DNA of 64,000 bases from [Clostridium] scindens ATCC 35704 (GCF_004295125.1 NZ_CP036170.1:933501-997500); one strand, 5' to 3'; positions 8,199-17,731 are shown, numbered from the stretch's first letter. Notes: generated by a model not told the origin, from the letters alone. Program-made: numbers and translations.

Positions 8199-11100
8199 TT
8201 AATTTCGAAGCACAGCCTCGTTTTTCTTGTTTTTATATAGAGCCAGCATGCCTGCTAATATCATCAGCAGCGTGCCGCCAGCAGTATACCAGAATATTCC
8301 CGGGCCGCCGGCCTTCGGAAGGGCGTATACCGGATCATTCTCAAACTGGAAGAATATGGTTGTCGTTCCTTCTTCCCTGTTGCCTTCTATTACTTTGCCA
8401 TCAGACGTAATGGTCTTTAATGCGCCATTCTTTGTAACTTCTACCATCCAGATGTCCGTGCTTACGGCATAGCCGTCAGGCGCTTTCATCTCCGATAATT
8501 GATACGTATCTGCAGCAATCTTGCCTGCCAATGCCTGCGTGCAGTCCTCATTGGCGTACCACTTCACAATGCCATTTTCATCAGACTTGCCATAGTAAGC
8601 CGTGCTGCCAGTAGTCGATTGCAGCTTAAACTGTGCGTTGGCCAAAACCAGTTTTGGATCGCTGGAACTTACCTTCTTTATATTCCAGTCTCTTATTACC
8701 TTCTCGTTTGTATAGATTGCCTGCCCTAAAATGCCACTCTCATAGTCGGCTTCAGCAATCACATCTTTCCCTGCTTTGTTCAGGCCCATCGTAAACGTTG
8801 CGGTTTCCTCTGACTCATTCCTGCTACTCTTGCAGTTTGTTCCCTCGCCTATCGAGAATTCCTTTACCGCATACCCATCAGAAAGCGTCTCGGTAACCAG
8901 ATATTCACCACGCGCAAGGTCGCTTAGATCCTCTCCTGTATAAGTGGCTTGCGTGGCATTCGCAGGCACGGTCAAAGTAACTGTCTTATATATCAATCCA
9001 TCCTTTTTTATCGTAAATATAAATGTCTGGTCTTTATCGGATGTTTCAGTCAGCTTCTTTGTTATCTGCAATTCTCCGGCAATTACATTTACCACATATT
9101 CGCCCTGTGCAATCAGCCGATCCGGATCCGGATTGAGTTCTGTTCCACCGGTCTGCGTTGGCGGAAGGACTCCTTCAAGTTCTGGCATCGCTTCTCGCTC
9201 GCTCGTAGCATATGGTATAAACTGAACGTTCAGTTCATAGACTTCTACTCTATCTCCTGCTGTATCAACTACATGTTCCGCCATATTGCCGCCAGGATTC
9301 TCGGACAGTTTATAGGTATGTACAAAGTATCCAACCGCTTCATCTGTATTTGGATAAACATATTCGACAGACTGATCCTCGCCTAAAGTAATGGTTCCTT
9401 TTTCTTGCAGTTCTGCTTTTTGAGACTCTGTCAGTTCCGGATAACTTGGCTTTCCCGTATCTGTAACGGTCTTTTGATCAAGTTCTAGAATCTTGAGCGT
9501 ATCTGCCAGTTCGTCAGCAAATCCTTCTGGTTTAATGGAGTCTCCTTTATATACTGTAATCTCCTTATCTTCCATATCCAAGGAAAGAAGTCGTACATTG
9601 ACGGATGGCTGCGGGAACAATTTTGTCGAATCCTCGCTTATATAGATTCCGGATGCTGCACCATTCGTAGGTACCATATTGCCGCCAATAAAGTCATCCT
9701 TTGCCTTCACCTGAAAACTAGCGCTCCATGGCTGATTGTCAGGATCTGTTGACTCCGCATTTCCGATCACGGCTGCATCCTTTGTCCAGGTGATGGTAGT
9801 CATGCCATCTTGATTCACTTCCACCGTCACGCCGTCCATTGCTTCCAGTTTCTTCTTGGACTCCTCCGTCAATTCGAAGCGCGCATCGATCACGTCAACG
9901 ATCTTTTCCGGATTGATCTTATATAAATCTCCAATCTGGCCGGCAATATCTTCAAATATCTTCGTCAGGCCATCGGTGTTATCCGTCGTATAAGCGTAGG
10001 TTCTGTCACCCTCAGGGCTCGATGCCAGGTAATTCTTAAGAAAGTCCGCAGCCTTCGTCTCGGTCTTGTGGCTTCCGTGATTATTAGTACTATCCTGGCT
10101 ATGACCTTCTTCCCACTTAAAACTGCCGCTTAATTTGTATCCAATCGTATATAATTTGGCATATTCCTTGATTTCCTTAGCCTCATTGTTGGCATGATTC
10201 GCCACCATGCAGTTGAAACTATTGTTGCTGGAATTATATCCTGGCATTCCATCCGTAAAAAGGAGTGCATACTTGCTGGAATTCGGACGTCCGCTTAATA
10301 TAGAATTGGCTTCTTCTAACGCGTCGCCCATAGGTGTTCCGCCAGACGCGTTCTTGTTGCTGATGAAGCGATTGATGGCGTCCACGTTATCACTTGTATC
10401 CAGCGTATAAAATCCACTGTCCGTAATCGTCGAAGATGATCCCTCTGATCCCTGATACCATATCACGGCAATCTCGCTGATGGGAGATTTCTCTTTCGTC
10501 GTGTTCACAAAGGCTTTTGCTGCATCCTGTATGTCCTTCAGTTTCTTGCCATTCTCCTGCATAGAGGCACTTGCGTCCAGCACGAGCACGATGCTCGCCG
10601 CCTGCGCTGCGATTCCCTCATCCCTGCCTTTAGTAGATGCGGACAGTTCAATCTGGAAGACTCGATCCGCTTCATTAACCACGCTGGCGGTTTTATCGCT
10701 CTCCAAATTCTTGACTGCTTCTTCCTTCTCCGTGTAGTTGACGATTTTTTGCCCTTCCGTCAGAGTTGTTCCATCAGACTGGTATAGGGCTGCCGCAATA
10801 CTGCCGTCTTTGCCCCTTTCAACTTTTACCTTCCATTCTGCCGTTTCTCTGACATACCCCTTTGCTGCTGCCGTTTCCGTCAAAGTATACTCGCCAACCC
10901 GCAGATTCTTAAAGGTAACTTTTCCGTCGCTTTCCGAAACCGCTACATAAGTTATGGAAGGATCCTTATCATTCTTTAGCAGGAATTTTGCGCCAGCTAC
11001 CGGGTTGTCTTTTGAATTCACTTTATCAAAACTAAAATCACAGAATGCCTTTTCCACCTGTACGACCGGCATTGCATATGCTGCCGTCTGCTGCAAGGAT

Positions 11101-13796
11101 TCCTTATTTTCCTTATATTTAACCGTTGCAGTACTGTTTGAGTAGAATCCTTCTTTGCCGGAACTGGTGTAATTTCCATCGGCATCCGTACCCTCATCTC
11201 CAATATGTGGATATTCTCCATGTTCTATAAAGTAATTCGTTGCAGCATCGGTCGGCTCCACATCAAAACTGATGCTGTATGTCGCCCCTTCTTCCAATGC
11301 CTCTCCATGTAGAAGGCTGACGGATATCTTCTTTGTCAAGGAATTATAGTTCAGAGTGTAATCACTCTGGCTAAGCGTTGTCGTCCCTCCATCAGCCGTG
11401 GTCTTCTTTACCGTTATTACCGGTTTCCTTTCCTGGTCAAAATCATGAAACTGAACGTATTCGCTCAGAGTATCCTCAATAACCACGTTCTGATACGCCG
11501 GTGCGACAATTTGATTGATAATCTCCTGAAGCGCGCTTGCCATATTCGTTCCATCTTTGGCGTGGGCATTAATGTTCTTGGCTGTAAGTTTATTTGCAAA
11601 CTCAGTCATTCTTGTGCTGGTCTGACTTGTCAGATATACCGAATAGATCTCGGCATCCTTTAAATAGTCAGAACCTGCAACTTCATCCACGGCATTCGTA
11701 AGATTAGCGCTGCTATAACTCTGGCCGCCCCCTGTCTCATATTCCTCGTATGGATAATAGGAACGTTTCTCATATCGATACGTAGGCTCGCCATCGGACA
11801 AGAACACTACGACTTTCTTATTCTGACTTTCAGCTCTTGGCTTCAACTTCTTATCCGCATTGCGCATTGCCAACTGCCAGTTGGTTCCTCCCTTTGTTCC
11901 CAGGCCTTCTATTTTCCGATTAAATCCACTCTTCCCATTATAGTCAACCCAGTCAGTACTAATATCGTTCCCTGTATAATCATCACTGCTAAAACTGATC
12001 GCTGCCACCCGGTTAACAGAATCCGAATCCGGCAATATCGTATCGACAAGAGTCGGAACCGTTTTCTTAAGTGTCGGCATCAGGTTGAAATAATTAGAGT
12101 CCGTCCGGCCGTTATCATTTAAGCCCATGCTTCCAGACTTATCAATTACAAGCAGTACATCTACGCCAGCCTTTTTTCCTCTCTTCCCGGTAACATCCAG
12201 TGTCAGCGTATAATCCTTATCTTTCTCATTATATTTGATACGCTTATTGTGCTCCGGCGCTCCCAAACTGTTATCGCTAGTTCTCACAGAGCCGTTGGCA
12301 TAATCTGTAAGTAATGGCTCATATTCCTGCCATGCAAGTGTAAACGTAGAAAAACTATCTGTAACAAATTCTGCCTTTTTCACCTTGCCGTTGTCTGTTG
12401 TTTCCACAGATGCTTTTGATCCATCATCCGCAACCATGTCGACAACCTTCTTTACCTGGCCCTTCTCATTTTCTTCCAGATGCATCACCGTTACGCCCAG
12501 GTCTTTCTCTGTTACTTCCACCTCTTTTGGAATTACATCTTTCTTGTATTCCATCGTGACTTTCACATTGCCGTCTGGCTCGACTTCTTTTCCATCTTCA
12601 TCAACAAAACTGATATCATAAGCCAGGAATCCTGCAATGCTGTAATTTTCGTTCTTCGCCTTGTCCTTCAGTTTATCTTCTACTTCTTTATACTGATCTT
12701 TGGTTTTCTTATCATCAGGAAGGACGGGAATGACCTTAAGTTTTGAATCCGCAGGTATGATGCCTTCTTTATTCGCGCTAACCGTTACCGATACATTCGC
12801 ATCCTCATACTGTAATGTTCTTGATTCCTCTATGGAAGCCGCCGTACCTGATATATCCGATTTGCCTTCTGTCTCTTCTTCCTTAGTCTCTCCTTCTGTA
12901 GAAGCGCCGCCATTCATCGTTCCATCCTCCGGCTTTGGCTCTTTAAGATAGCATCCATAGATTGTGGAACGTCTGCCTTCCATCTGGATCTTATCTGCCG
13001 AGCCATCATCTCTCAAAGCGATCTCGGCCAGATCATAATCGTCGATGTGCTCTGTGCTCTGTCCGGCGTTCTGCAATTCTGCGATCTTATCTGCCTTCTG
13101 TGTAATCTCTATGATTTCTGCCTGTTGATTTCCTGCGATAGAATTCGCTTCATTATAATAGAAGGTTCTTGCTTTCTTTACATCTGCAATCTGGTAATCT
13201 TTTGGCTCAAATGTGATCTTGACTTCACGACCCGGCTCTGTTGGTACGCCATTTATTTTGAAGATAATATGATAGAAGAAATATTTTCCCAGCATCTGCC
13301 CCTCGTCTATGGTCGTTTCCATCAATGCCTTTACTTCTTCAGAAATATTGGGTTCCACCGCTGCAACTTCCATTGAAACTTCGGAGGTGTCTGCTTCGAA
13401 TGTCCCATCTTGAACATTCGCAGTTACGGTGCAGATAACTTTGCCGTTCTCATCTTTCACTTCCTGCTTCAGTTCCAGTGCATCCTGATATACTGCTGTT
13501 CCATTATCTATGTTTTCTGTCGATGCAGCTGGCTGGCTTTCGCCTGCCTGTGTATCCGGCTCTATCTCCTGTACGGTCGCCCCGTTCATATCGCCGTTGC
13601 TCTCTGAATTGCTGTTGTCCGCGGCTTCTGGCTCTTCGCTTCCTTGCTGTTCCATTGCGGGTCCTGCTGCCGCCCCTTCCGTCGTATTTCCTTCGTCTAT
13701 CTGACTCGCAGCAATTGGGCTACGTCCGTTAAACGCCACTCCTATAAGCAATACCACTACCACGAAAAACGCGAGCCATCTTTTTAACATTTTCAT
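8199..13796 (-). CDS. Giant pilus tip adhesin with two VWA domains and LPKAG sorting signal
   Basis: 1865 residues. The signal peptide (about 1-32) is followed by an acidic low-complexity region and two related beta domains (about 105-270 and 330-490). VWA domain 1 (about 543-760) has the metal site D-x-S-x-S at about 552-556 (DKSGS). A SpaA-type domain follows (about 918-995, TLTETAAAKGY). VWA domain 2 (about 1066-1290) has DASAS at about 1074-1078. Cna-B/SpaA-type repeats follow, including YQLSEMKAPDGY. It ends LPKAGGPG, a hydrophobic helix and a basic tail. It is far longer than the pilin, and VWA-bearing proteins are typical tip adhesins in sortase-built pili. Two complete metal-site motifs in one chain are unusual. 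It lies 29 bp upstream of the pilin. Confidence 0.92.
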   Translation of the reverse strand: MKMLKRWLAFFVVVVLLIGVAFNGRSPIAASQIDEGNTTEGAAAGPAMEQQGSEEPEAADNSNSESNGDMNGATVQEIEPDTQAGESQPAASTENIDNGTAVYQDALELKQEVKDENGKVICTVTANVQDGTFEADTSEVSMEVAAVEPNISEEVKALMETTIDEGQMLGKYFFYHIIFKINGVPTEPGREVKITFEPKDYQIADVKKARTFYYNEANSIAGNQQAEIIEITQKADKIAELQNAGQSTEHIDDYDLAEIALRDDGSADKIQMEGRRSTIYGCYLKEPKPEDGTMNGGASTEGETKEEETEGKSDISGTAASIEESRTLQYEDANVSVTVSANKEGIIPADSKLKVIPVLPDDKKTKDQYKEVEDKLKDKAKNENYSIAGFLAYDISFVDEDGKEVEPDGNVKVTMEYKKDVIPKEVEVTEKDLGVTVMHLEENEKGQVKKVVDMVADDGSKASVETTDNGKVKKAEFVTDSFSTFTLAWQEYEPLLTDYANGSVRTSDNSLGAPEHNKRIKYNEKDKDYTLTLDVTGKRGKKAGVDVLLVIDKSGSMGLNDNGRTDSNYFNLMPTLKKTVPTLVDTILPDSDSVNRVAAISFSSDDYTGNDISTDWVDYNGKSGFNRKIEGLGTKGGTNWQLAMRNADKKLKPRAESQNKKVVVFLSDGEPTYRYEKRSYYPYEEYETGGGQSYSSANLTNAVDEVAGSDYLKDAEIYSVYLTSQTSTRMTEFANKLTAKNINAHAKDGTNMASALQEIINQIVAPAYQNVVIEDTLSEYVQFHDFDQERKPVITVKKTTADGGTTTLSQSDYTLNYNSLTKKISVSLLHGEALEEGATYSISFDVEPTDAATNYFIEHGEYPHIGDEGTDADGNYTSSGKEGFYSNSTATVKYKENKESLQQTAAYAMPVVQVEKAFCDFSFDKVNSKDNPVAGAKFLLKNDKDPSITYVAVSESDGKVTFKNLRVGEYTLTETAAAKGYVRETAEWKVKVERGKDGSIAAALYQSDGTTLTEGQKIVNYTEKEEAVKNLESDKTASVVNEADRVFQIELSASTKGRDEGIAAQAASIVLVLDASASMQENGKKLKDIQDAAKAFVNTTKEKSPISEIAVIWYQGSEGSSSTITDSGFYTLDTSDNVDAINRFISNKNASGGTPMGDALEEANSILSGRPNSSKYALLFTDGMPGYNSSNNSFNCMVANHANNEAKEIKEYAKLYTIGYKLSGSFKWEEGHSQDSTNNHGSHKTETKAADFLKNYLASSPEGDRTYAYTTDNTDGLTKIFEDIAGQIGDLYKINPEKIVDVIDARFELTEESKKKLEAMDGVTVEVNQDGMTTITWTKDAAVIGNAESTDPDNQPWSASFQVKAKDDFIGGNMVPTNGAASGIYISEDSTKLFPQPSVNVRLLSLDMEDKEITVYKGDSIKPEGFADELADTLKILELDQKTVTDTGKPSYPELTESQKAELQEKGTITLGEDQSVEYVYPNTDEAVGYFVHTYKLSENPGGNMAEHVVDTAGDRVEVYELNVQFIPYATSEREAMPELEGVLPPTQTGGTELNPDPDRLIAQGEYVVNVIAGELQITKKLTETSDKDQTFIFTIKKDGLIYKTVTLTVPANATQATYTGEDLSDLARGEYLVTETLSDGYAVKEFSIGEGTNCKSSRNESEETATFTMGLNKAGKDVIAEADYESGILGQAIYTNEKVIRDWNIKKVSSSDPKLVLANAQFKLQSTTGSTAYYGKSDENGIVKWYANEDCTQALAGKIAADTYQLSEMKAPDGYAVSTDIWMVEVTKNGALKTITSDGKVIEGNREEGTTTIFFQFENDPVYALPKAGGPGIFWYTAGGTLLMILAGMLALYKNKKNEAVLRN

Positions 13797-13836
13797 AACG
13801 CGTATTCCTCCAATTCCATCATAATTGCACGTTTTC

Positions 13837-14313
13837 TCAACTCTTTACAAATGTCTCGTTACCCGACTCGTCGTCTTTATCATTCAACGCTTCGTCTATC
13901 AGCTTAATCAGTTCCAGTGCTGACCGGAACGCAACCGTCTTGTCCTCATCGACCCAGGTAATTAGTCCCTGCCAGCTACTATGCTGCCTATGCTGTACGC
14001 GGATAATAAAAGTGCCGGCATCTCCGTGATTCTCTAATATGTCCTCTTCTCGCATAACCTTTATCATCCTTTCTTCTCGTTCTGTCTTTTTTCCCGATAT
14101 ACGGAATGTCTTTTCATCTGTCCCAGGAAACGGGAATCCCAATCTGTCAAAGAAGCCTTCCAAATAGACGATCATCTCTTCCATGCCTGAGATGTGTATT
14201 GCCTCTTTGCTGTATGCATGATAAATCCGGCCAATCGTCTCTCCATTCAGCCGCTTATCCACGCAGAGAATAACTCCGTTCGGAGAACCGATGTAGTATG
14301 TTCTTTTCCCCAC
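13837..14313 (-). CDS. Uncharacterised protein, first gene of the surface cluster
   Basis: 158 residues, probably cytoplasmic, with no signal peptide or membrane helix. The C-terminal half has a compact pattern (FIIRVQHRQHSSWQGLITWV, then FRSALELIKLIDEAL) that I recognise as recurrent in Clostridia hypothetical proteins without a known role. The GTG start at 14313 has only a weak purine-rich RBS. It ends 40 bp before the giant adhesin on the same strand, so it is likely the first cistron and may regulate or report on the cluster (inference). Confidence 0.65.
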   Translation of the reverse strand: MGKRTYYIGSPNGVILCVDKRLNGETIGRIYHAYSKEAIHISGMEEMIVYLEGFFDRLGFPFPGTDEKTFRISGKKTEREERMIKVMREEDILENHGDAGTFIIRVQHRQHSSWQGLITWVDEDKTVAFRSALELIKLIDEALNDKDDESGNETFVKS

Positions 14314-14468
14314 CGTTGTTTCTTCTTTCTATTATTTATTAAGGTGTTCCCAACCAGGCATTTCGTAAAATTTATCTCCGGCCGCTATGCGCTTTTACCT
14401 TTCGTCTATCTTAGCAGACGCACAGACAAAAGAACCGACAAAATTACATGTGAAAAAAGGATTTTTGT

Positions 14469-14496
14469 ATAATATTCATTGACTTTAATATAGCAA
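14469..14496 (-). promoter_or_regulatory. Candidate promoter of the surface cluster, with about 150-nt leader
   Basis: On the minus strand TTGCTA (14491-14496), a 16-nt spacer and TATTAT (14469-14474) point toward the 158-residue gene. The transcript would have a leader of about 150 nt (to 14314) containing short inverted repeats such as CGTCT/AGACG near 14406-14425. I could not match the leader to a known riboswitch. Confidence 0.45.
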
Positions 14497-14548
14497 GCTG
14501 ATAAATGGTTTCGGAATGCTCGATCTATCCCCGCTCATTAGAGGAGAA

Positions 14549-14580
14549 GTTCTTCCGGTGATGGCTGGTTCCGGAAGAAC
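14549..14580 (-). terminator. Intrinsic terminator of the GH73-M23 hydrolase gene
   Basis: A perfect 10-bp stem (14549-14558 with 14571-14580) lies 13 bp past the stop codon and is followed on the minus strand by a pyrimidine-rich TTCTCCTC tail. Confidence 0.7.
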
Positions 14581-14593
14581 CTCAGACGAGTTG

Positions 14594-16087
14594 CTAAAAC
14601 CCCAGGTACAGGCCGGGATCGATTGCCACCCCATCTTCTTCCACCTGGAAGTGTAGATGGTTGCCTGTAGAATTGCCTGTCGTGCCGGACAGCCCTATCT
14701 GCTGCCCTTTCTCTACTTTCTGTCCTTCTTCAACATATATTTTGTCATGGTGCATGTACTTGGTGACCAGCCCATCTCCATGGTCAATTTCAACCATAAT
14801 CCCGGCCGTCCCCATCTCTCCGGCTAATGTTACTGTTCCTGACGCTGCTGCATAGGTTGGGATGTTATAGGTACCTGTTCCCATATCAATGCCTTTATGA
14901 TATGTGCTTGCGCCTGCCTTTGGCATGCTTCTTGGTCCGAAGCCGCTAGTCAAGGTCGAGCCGGGACACGGATTTACAAACGTCCCCAAAAGCCCGTCAA
15001 ACTCATCCAGCGTCATGCGGTCGAGCCTGTATAGATCATATCTCTCCATCTGCCCGATCAGGCTCTGACTATACTGAATATCGGTTGCCCAACGGCTGCC
15101 CACCTTTATGGCAAATGTATTGGCATCTTCGACACCAAAAGTCAGATCCTTATATACCTCTTTTAATAGTTCCGTTCTGTCTTCTATACATTCCGTGTAA
15201 GTGTTATACACACGGAAACCGGAAGTAATCATATAAGCGGATCCGTCACTGGCCTGCTCGCAGGTACGCATGCCTACGCTGCCCGCAGGTCCTGTTCCTT
15301 TGATTCCAAACAGATTATTATACTGGTATGCCAGATAGGATAAGCCTTTCCCTTCTTCCCCTCCCGGTCCGTACTTGCCGAATCCGGATTCCTGAATAAT
15401 CTGGGCAATCGTCACAGATGCGGGATAACCTGTCTCATCCTGGCACTTTAATGCTCCGATTATCATCTCCTGGGTAATGAAGGATGGGAGATTATCTAGC
15501 GGAATCTCCACGTTATACTTTATCTTCTCCCGGTCGTCCGAGAACTTCGCGGAAGGCCTGTAGTTTGCTATGCCCTTTCCTCCCCCGTTTATCCTTGGCT
15601 GTACTTTTATATTTCCACTTCCAGAAGGGGCTTGCCCGGGCACTTCTGTTCCTGCCCCGCCCCCTGGCTCTACTCCTGCATCCGGCTTTTCTGGTCTCGT
15701 ATCCTGGCCAGGTATCTCCCCCGTCCCGGCGCCGCTTCCTTCATTTTCTTCCGTCCCGGAGTCGTTTCCTTCATTTCCTTCCGTCCCGGTGCCGCTCCCT
15801 TCATTTCCTTCCACCCCGGAGCCGCTCCCTTCATTTCCTTCCACCCCGGAGTCGCTTCCTTCATTTCCTTCCGTCTGCCCGCTTGTCGTCTTCCCTGCCG
15901 TGCTTCCTTCATCAGGCCACACTGGCATATCTTGCGATTCATCCAGCACGCCCGAGTCTCCTTGGCTTATGCCTTCTGGCTCTTCTTGTGCTGCCTGCGC
16001 CACATTCGCAGCATAATTGCCGGGAATCTGGGTTCCAATCAGGCAGACGGTAAGGCCTAGAATGGCTGACACCTTCTGTAATTTCAT
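14594..16087 (-). CDS. Secreted cell-wall hydrolase, glucosaminidase (GH73) plus M23 endopeptidase
   Basis: 497 residues. A signal peptide (about 1-32) is followed by a Gly/Glu/Ser-rich linker with five 10-residue repeats of the EGNEGSGSGV type (about 73-122). A FlgJ-like mannosyl-glycoprotein endo-beta-N-acetylglucosaminidase domain (about 200-350) carries SVTIAQIIQESGFGKYGPGG with the catalytic Glu and the NNLFGIKG motif. The C-terminal M23 domain (about 375-497) has HKGIDMG and GNHLHFQVE, the zinc-binding H-x(3)-D and H-x-H sites. It would cut both glycan and peptide of peptidoglycan. Its position beside the pilus cluster suggests a role in wall remodelling for appendage assembly, but it has its own terminator. 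Confidence 0.88.
   Translation of the reverse strand: MKLQKVSAILGLTVCLIGTQIPGNYAANVAQAAQEEPEGISQGDSGVLDESQDMPVWPDEGSTAGKTTSGQTEGNEGSDSGVEGNEGSGSGVEGNEGSGTGTEGNEGNDSGTEENEGSGAGTGEIPGQDTRPEKPDAGVEPGGGAGTEVPGQAPSGSGNIKVQPRINGGGKGIANYRPSAKFSDDREKIKYNVEIPLDNLPSFITQEMIIGALKCQDETGYPASVTIAQIIQESGFGKYGPGGEEGKGLSYLAYQYNNLFGIKGTGPAGSVGMRTCEQASDGSAYMITSGFRVYNTYTECIEDRTELLKEVYKDLTFGVEDANTFAIKVGSRWATDIQYSQSLIGQMERYDLYRLDRMTLDEFDGLLGTFVNPCPGSTLTSGFGPRSMPKAGASTYHKGIDMGTGTYNIPTYAAASGTVTLAGEMGTAGIMVEIDHGDGLVTKYMHHDKIYVEEGQKVEKGQQIGLSGTTGNSTGNHLHFQVEEDGVAIDPGLYLGF
15722..15875. repeat. Tandem 30-bp repeats coding the linker of the hydrolase
   Basis: Five imperfect copies of a 30-bp unit encode decapeptides of the form EGNEGSxSGV. 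Differences between copies are mostly single-base changes. Such arrays expand and contract by slippage. Confidence 0.85.
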
Positions 16088-16252
16088 ATATTCTTCATCT
16101 CCTCGCCGCTTTGTCTTTCAGCATTATCCCATATAAATCTTGATTCTAATGCCATCATAGCAAAGCGTTAATCAAAGGAAGAATCAAAAATCAACCGTTT
16201 TAAAGGAGATTTTGACTTTTTTTATTGATTTCACTTTTCAGGCAGAAAAAAA

Positions 16253-16285
16253 GCCCCGGCTTCTCGTAATAACGAGGAGCGGAGC
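16253..16285 (-). terminator. Intrinsic terminator of the BTAD regulator gene
   Basis: On the minus strand a GC-rich imperfect stem (16272-16285 with 16253-16267) with a 4-nt loop is followed by seven T. It lies about 25 bp downstream of the stop at 16311. Confidence 0.85.
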
Positions 16286-16310
16286 ATTAAGAATGCGCCT
16301 TGCACATATA

Positions 16311-17519
16311 TTATTCAATTTCACAAGTCACGCTGCTTACATAGTATTGAACCCCAGTACGCTGCCTCCCAATCAGAAAATTATTATTGATCCGCTTCTG
16401 AACCACGGCACAGTTCTCAAGCGTCGTATTAACCAGCAGCACCAAGTACTGGCCTTTTCCATACCGGTTGACCGCGTCTCCGTGGCGGATAGATGTGCAG
16501 ATCGCATCACCCAGACGGCGGGATAACTCTTCCAACTGTTCTCCGTCCTTCATTGGGTTTCCTTTGCTGTCAATAATCGTGCATAGCATCAGGTAGATGG
16601 ACTGGCCTCCCCGATCCATCATCCGGGTCACCATGCGGTATATTCCCTGGAATATAGGATAGGAACACAGATATCCACCGTATATATCCGCTCTGGATTC
16701 GGCAAGTTCTGTCTGTATCTTGTCAAGCATTCCATAGGGATGCAGCATCTGTTCTCCTAATTGATCCAGCGAATCCATTAACTTCTGCGATGGGCGGATG
16801 CCTCTTTCTTTAAAGTAACGGTCAACGGTCTCTGCATATAAACTGCCTGCTTCCTCATATCTGCCCATTCCGATCAGCGCCTCCATAGTAAGACTCTCCC
16901 AGTCGGAAAACGGCACAATACCGGACGCATATGTACCTAACTGCTCTAGTTGCAGGTAGTCCTGCCTGTTCCGGAGTATCTCTGCTGCCTCCTCCACGCA
17001 TTGGCAGAACTGCTTTCTGTATCTCCTTGCTTCTGCGGCAGCCCACATGACACCGGCGTACATAGATAGGAATTCCCCTGTGTAACAATGGCATGCCTCA
17101 AGTAGAATTTGAAGTTTGGCATTTATGTCCTTTTCTTGCTGCGCTTCCTTGTACAGGCGGTCGAACTCTGCAGCATCTTCAACAACCAGTATATTATCGG
17201 TCCAATAGAACACGCCCTTTTCCATCCGAATATAATTTGCTGTTGGAAGACCGGCTTTTCTCAGTTTATTCTTAGCATTATAGATAACACTCTGCATTGT
17301 GTGATGGACATTCTTGATATCTCGGTCTCCAAACAACATCTCTTCCAAACTTTCCCTGCTGACTCCATTTTTCCGGTTATGCAATAGAATCTGCATCATA
17401 TACGTAAATTGCGTCTCGCTTACCTTATTTCCCAATACAGATTCCCCAGCATAAATCATGGAAAAACTGCCAAACATCTTTACGTATAATACATTGTCTT
17501 TACTTTTTTTCTGTTCCAT
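16311..17519 (-). CDS. BTAD/SARP-type transcriptional regulator with degenerate GGDEF-like tail
   Basis: 402 residues from the ATG at 17519, which has AAAAGGG eight bases upstream; a TTG 18 bp further up is possible. The N-terminal OmpR-like winged helix (about 8-100) starts YVKMFGSFSMIYAGES. The bacterial transcriptional activator (BTAD, TPR-like) domain follows (about 105-250, DAAEFDRLYKEAQQ, CYTGEFLSMYAG). The C-terminal part (about 285-400) includes HGDAVNRYGKGQYLVLL, which aligns in pattern with the region around GGDEF motifs but with GKGQY in its place, so no cyclase activity is expected. It may control the neighbouring hydrolase and pilus genes (inference). Confidence 0.85.
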   Translation of the reverse strand: MEQKKSKDNVLYVKMFGSFSMIYAGESVLGNKVSETQFTYMMQILLHNRKNGVSRESLEEMLFGDRDIKNVHHTMQSVIYNAKNKLRKAGLPTANYIRMEKGVFYWTDNILVVEDAAEFDRLYKEAQQEKDINAKLQILLEACHCYTGEFLSMYAGVMWAAAEARRYRKQFCQCVEEAAEILRNRQDYLQLEQLGTYASGIVPFSDWESLTMEALIGMGRYEEAGSLYAETVDRYFKERGIRPSQKLMDSLDQLGEQMLHPYGMLDKIQTELAESRADIYGGYLCSYPIFQGIYRMVTRMMDRGGQSIYLMLCTIIDSKGNPMKDGEQLEELSRRLGDAICTSIRHGDAVNRYGKGQYLVLLVNTTLENCAVVQKRINNNFLIGRQRTGVQYYVSSVTCEIE

Positions 17520-17589
17520 TGGCACATCCCTTTTCAACTATTTTCCAATTGAGGCATCATTTTAGTATACTTTCCTAATGAATAGTATC

Positions 17590-17618
17590 ATTATAACTAA
17601 TTTACGGGAACGTTGCAA
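17590..17618 (-). promoter_or_regulatory. Promoter of the BTAD regulator
   Basis: Minus-strand TTGCAA (17613-17618), 17-nt spacer and TATAAT (17590-17595), pointing at the regulator start about 65 bp downstream. Confidence 0.75.
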
Positions 17619-17731
17619 TAAGTTGCGTACACCTATATCCATATAGTCAATGATTATCTATCAAATGACGAAATTATTACTTTTTTTGTTTACCATTCCT
17701 GTCATTTGGTGCATATTCCTGATGCAGAGTC

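Noticed and set aside
14314-14460. A c-di-GMP, ZTP or other riboswitch in the surface cluster leader
   Set aside because: Short inverted repeats are present but I could not align the conserved core of any class I know.
15484-16053. Long plus-strand open frames opposite the GH73-M23 gene
   Set aside because: They mirror the Gly/Glu/Ser repeat region, lack RBS and show low-complexity Phe/Pro/Ser products typical of antisense frames.
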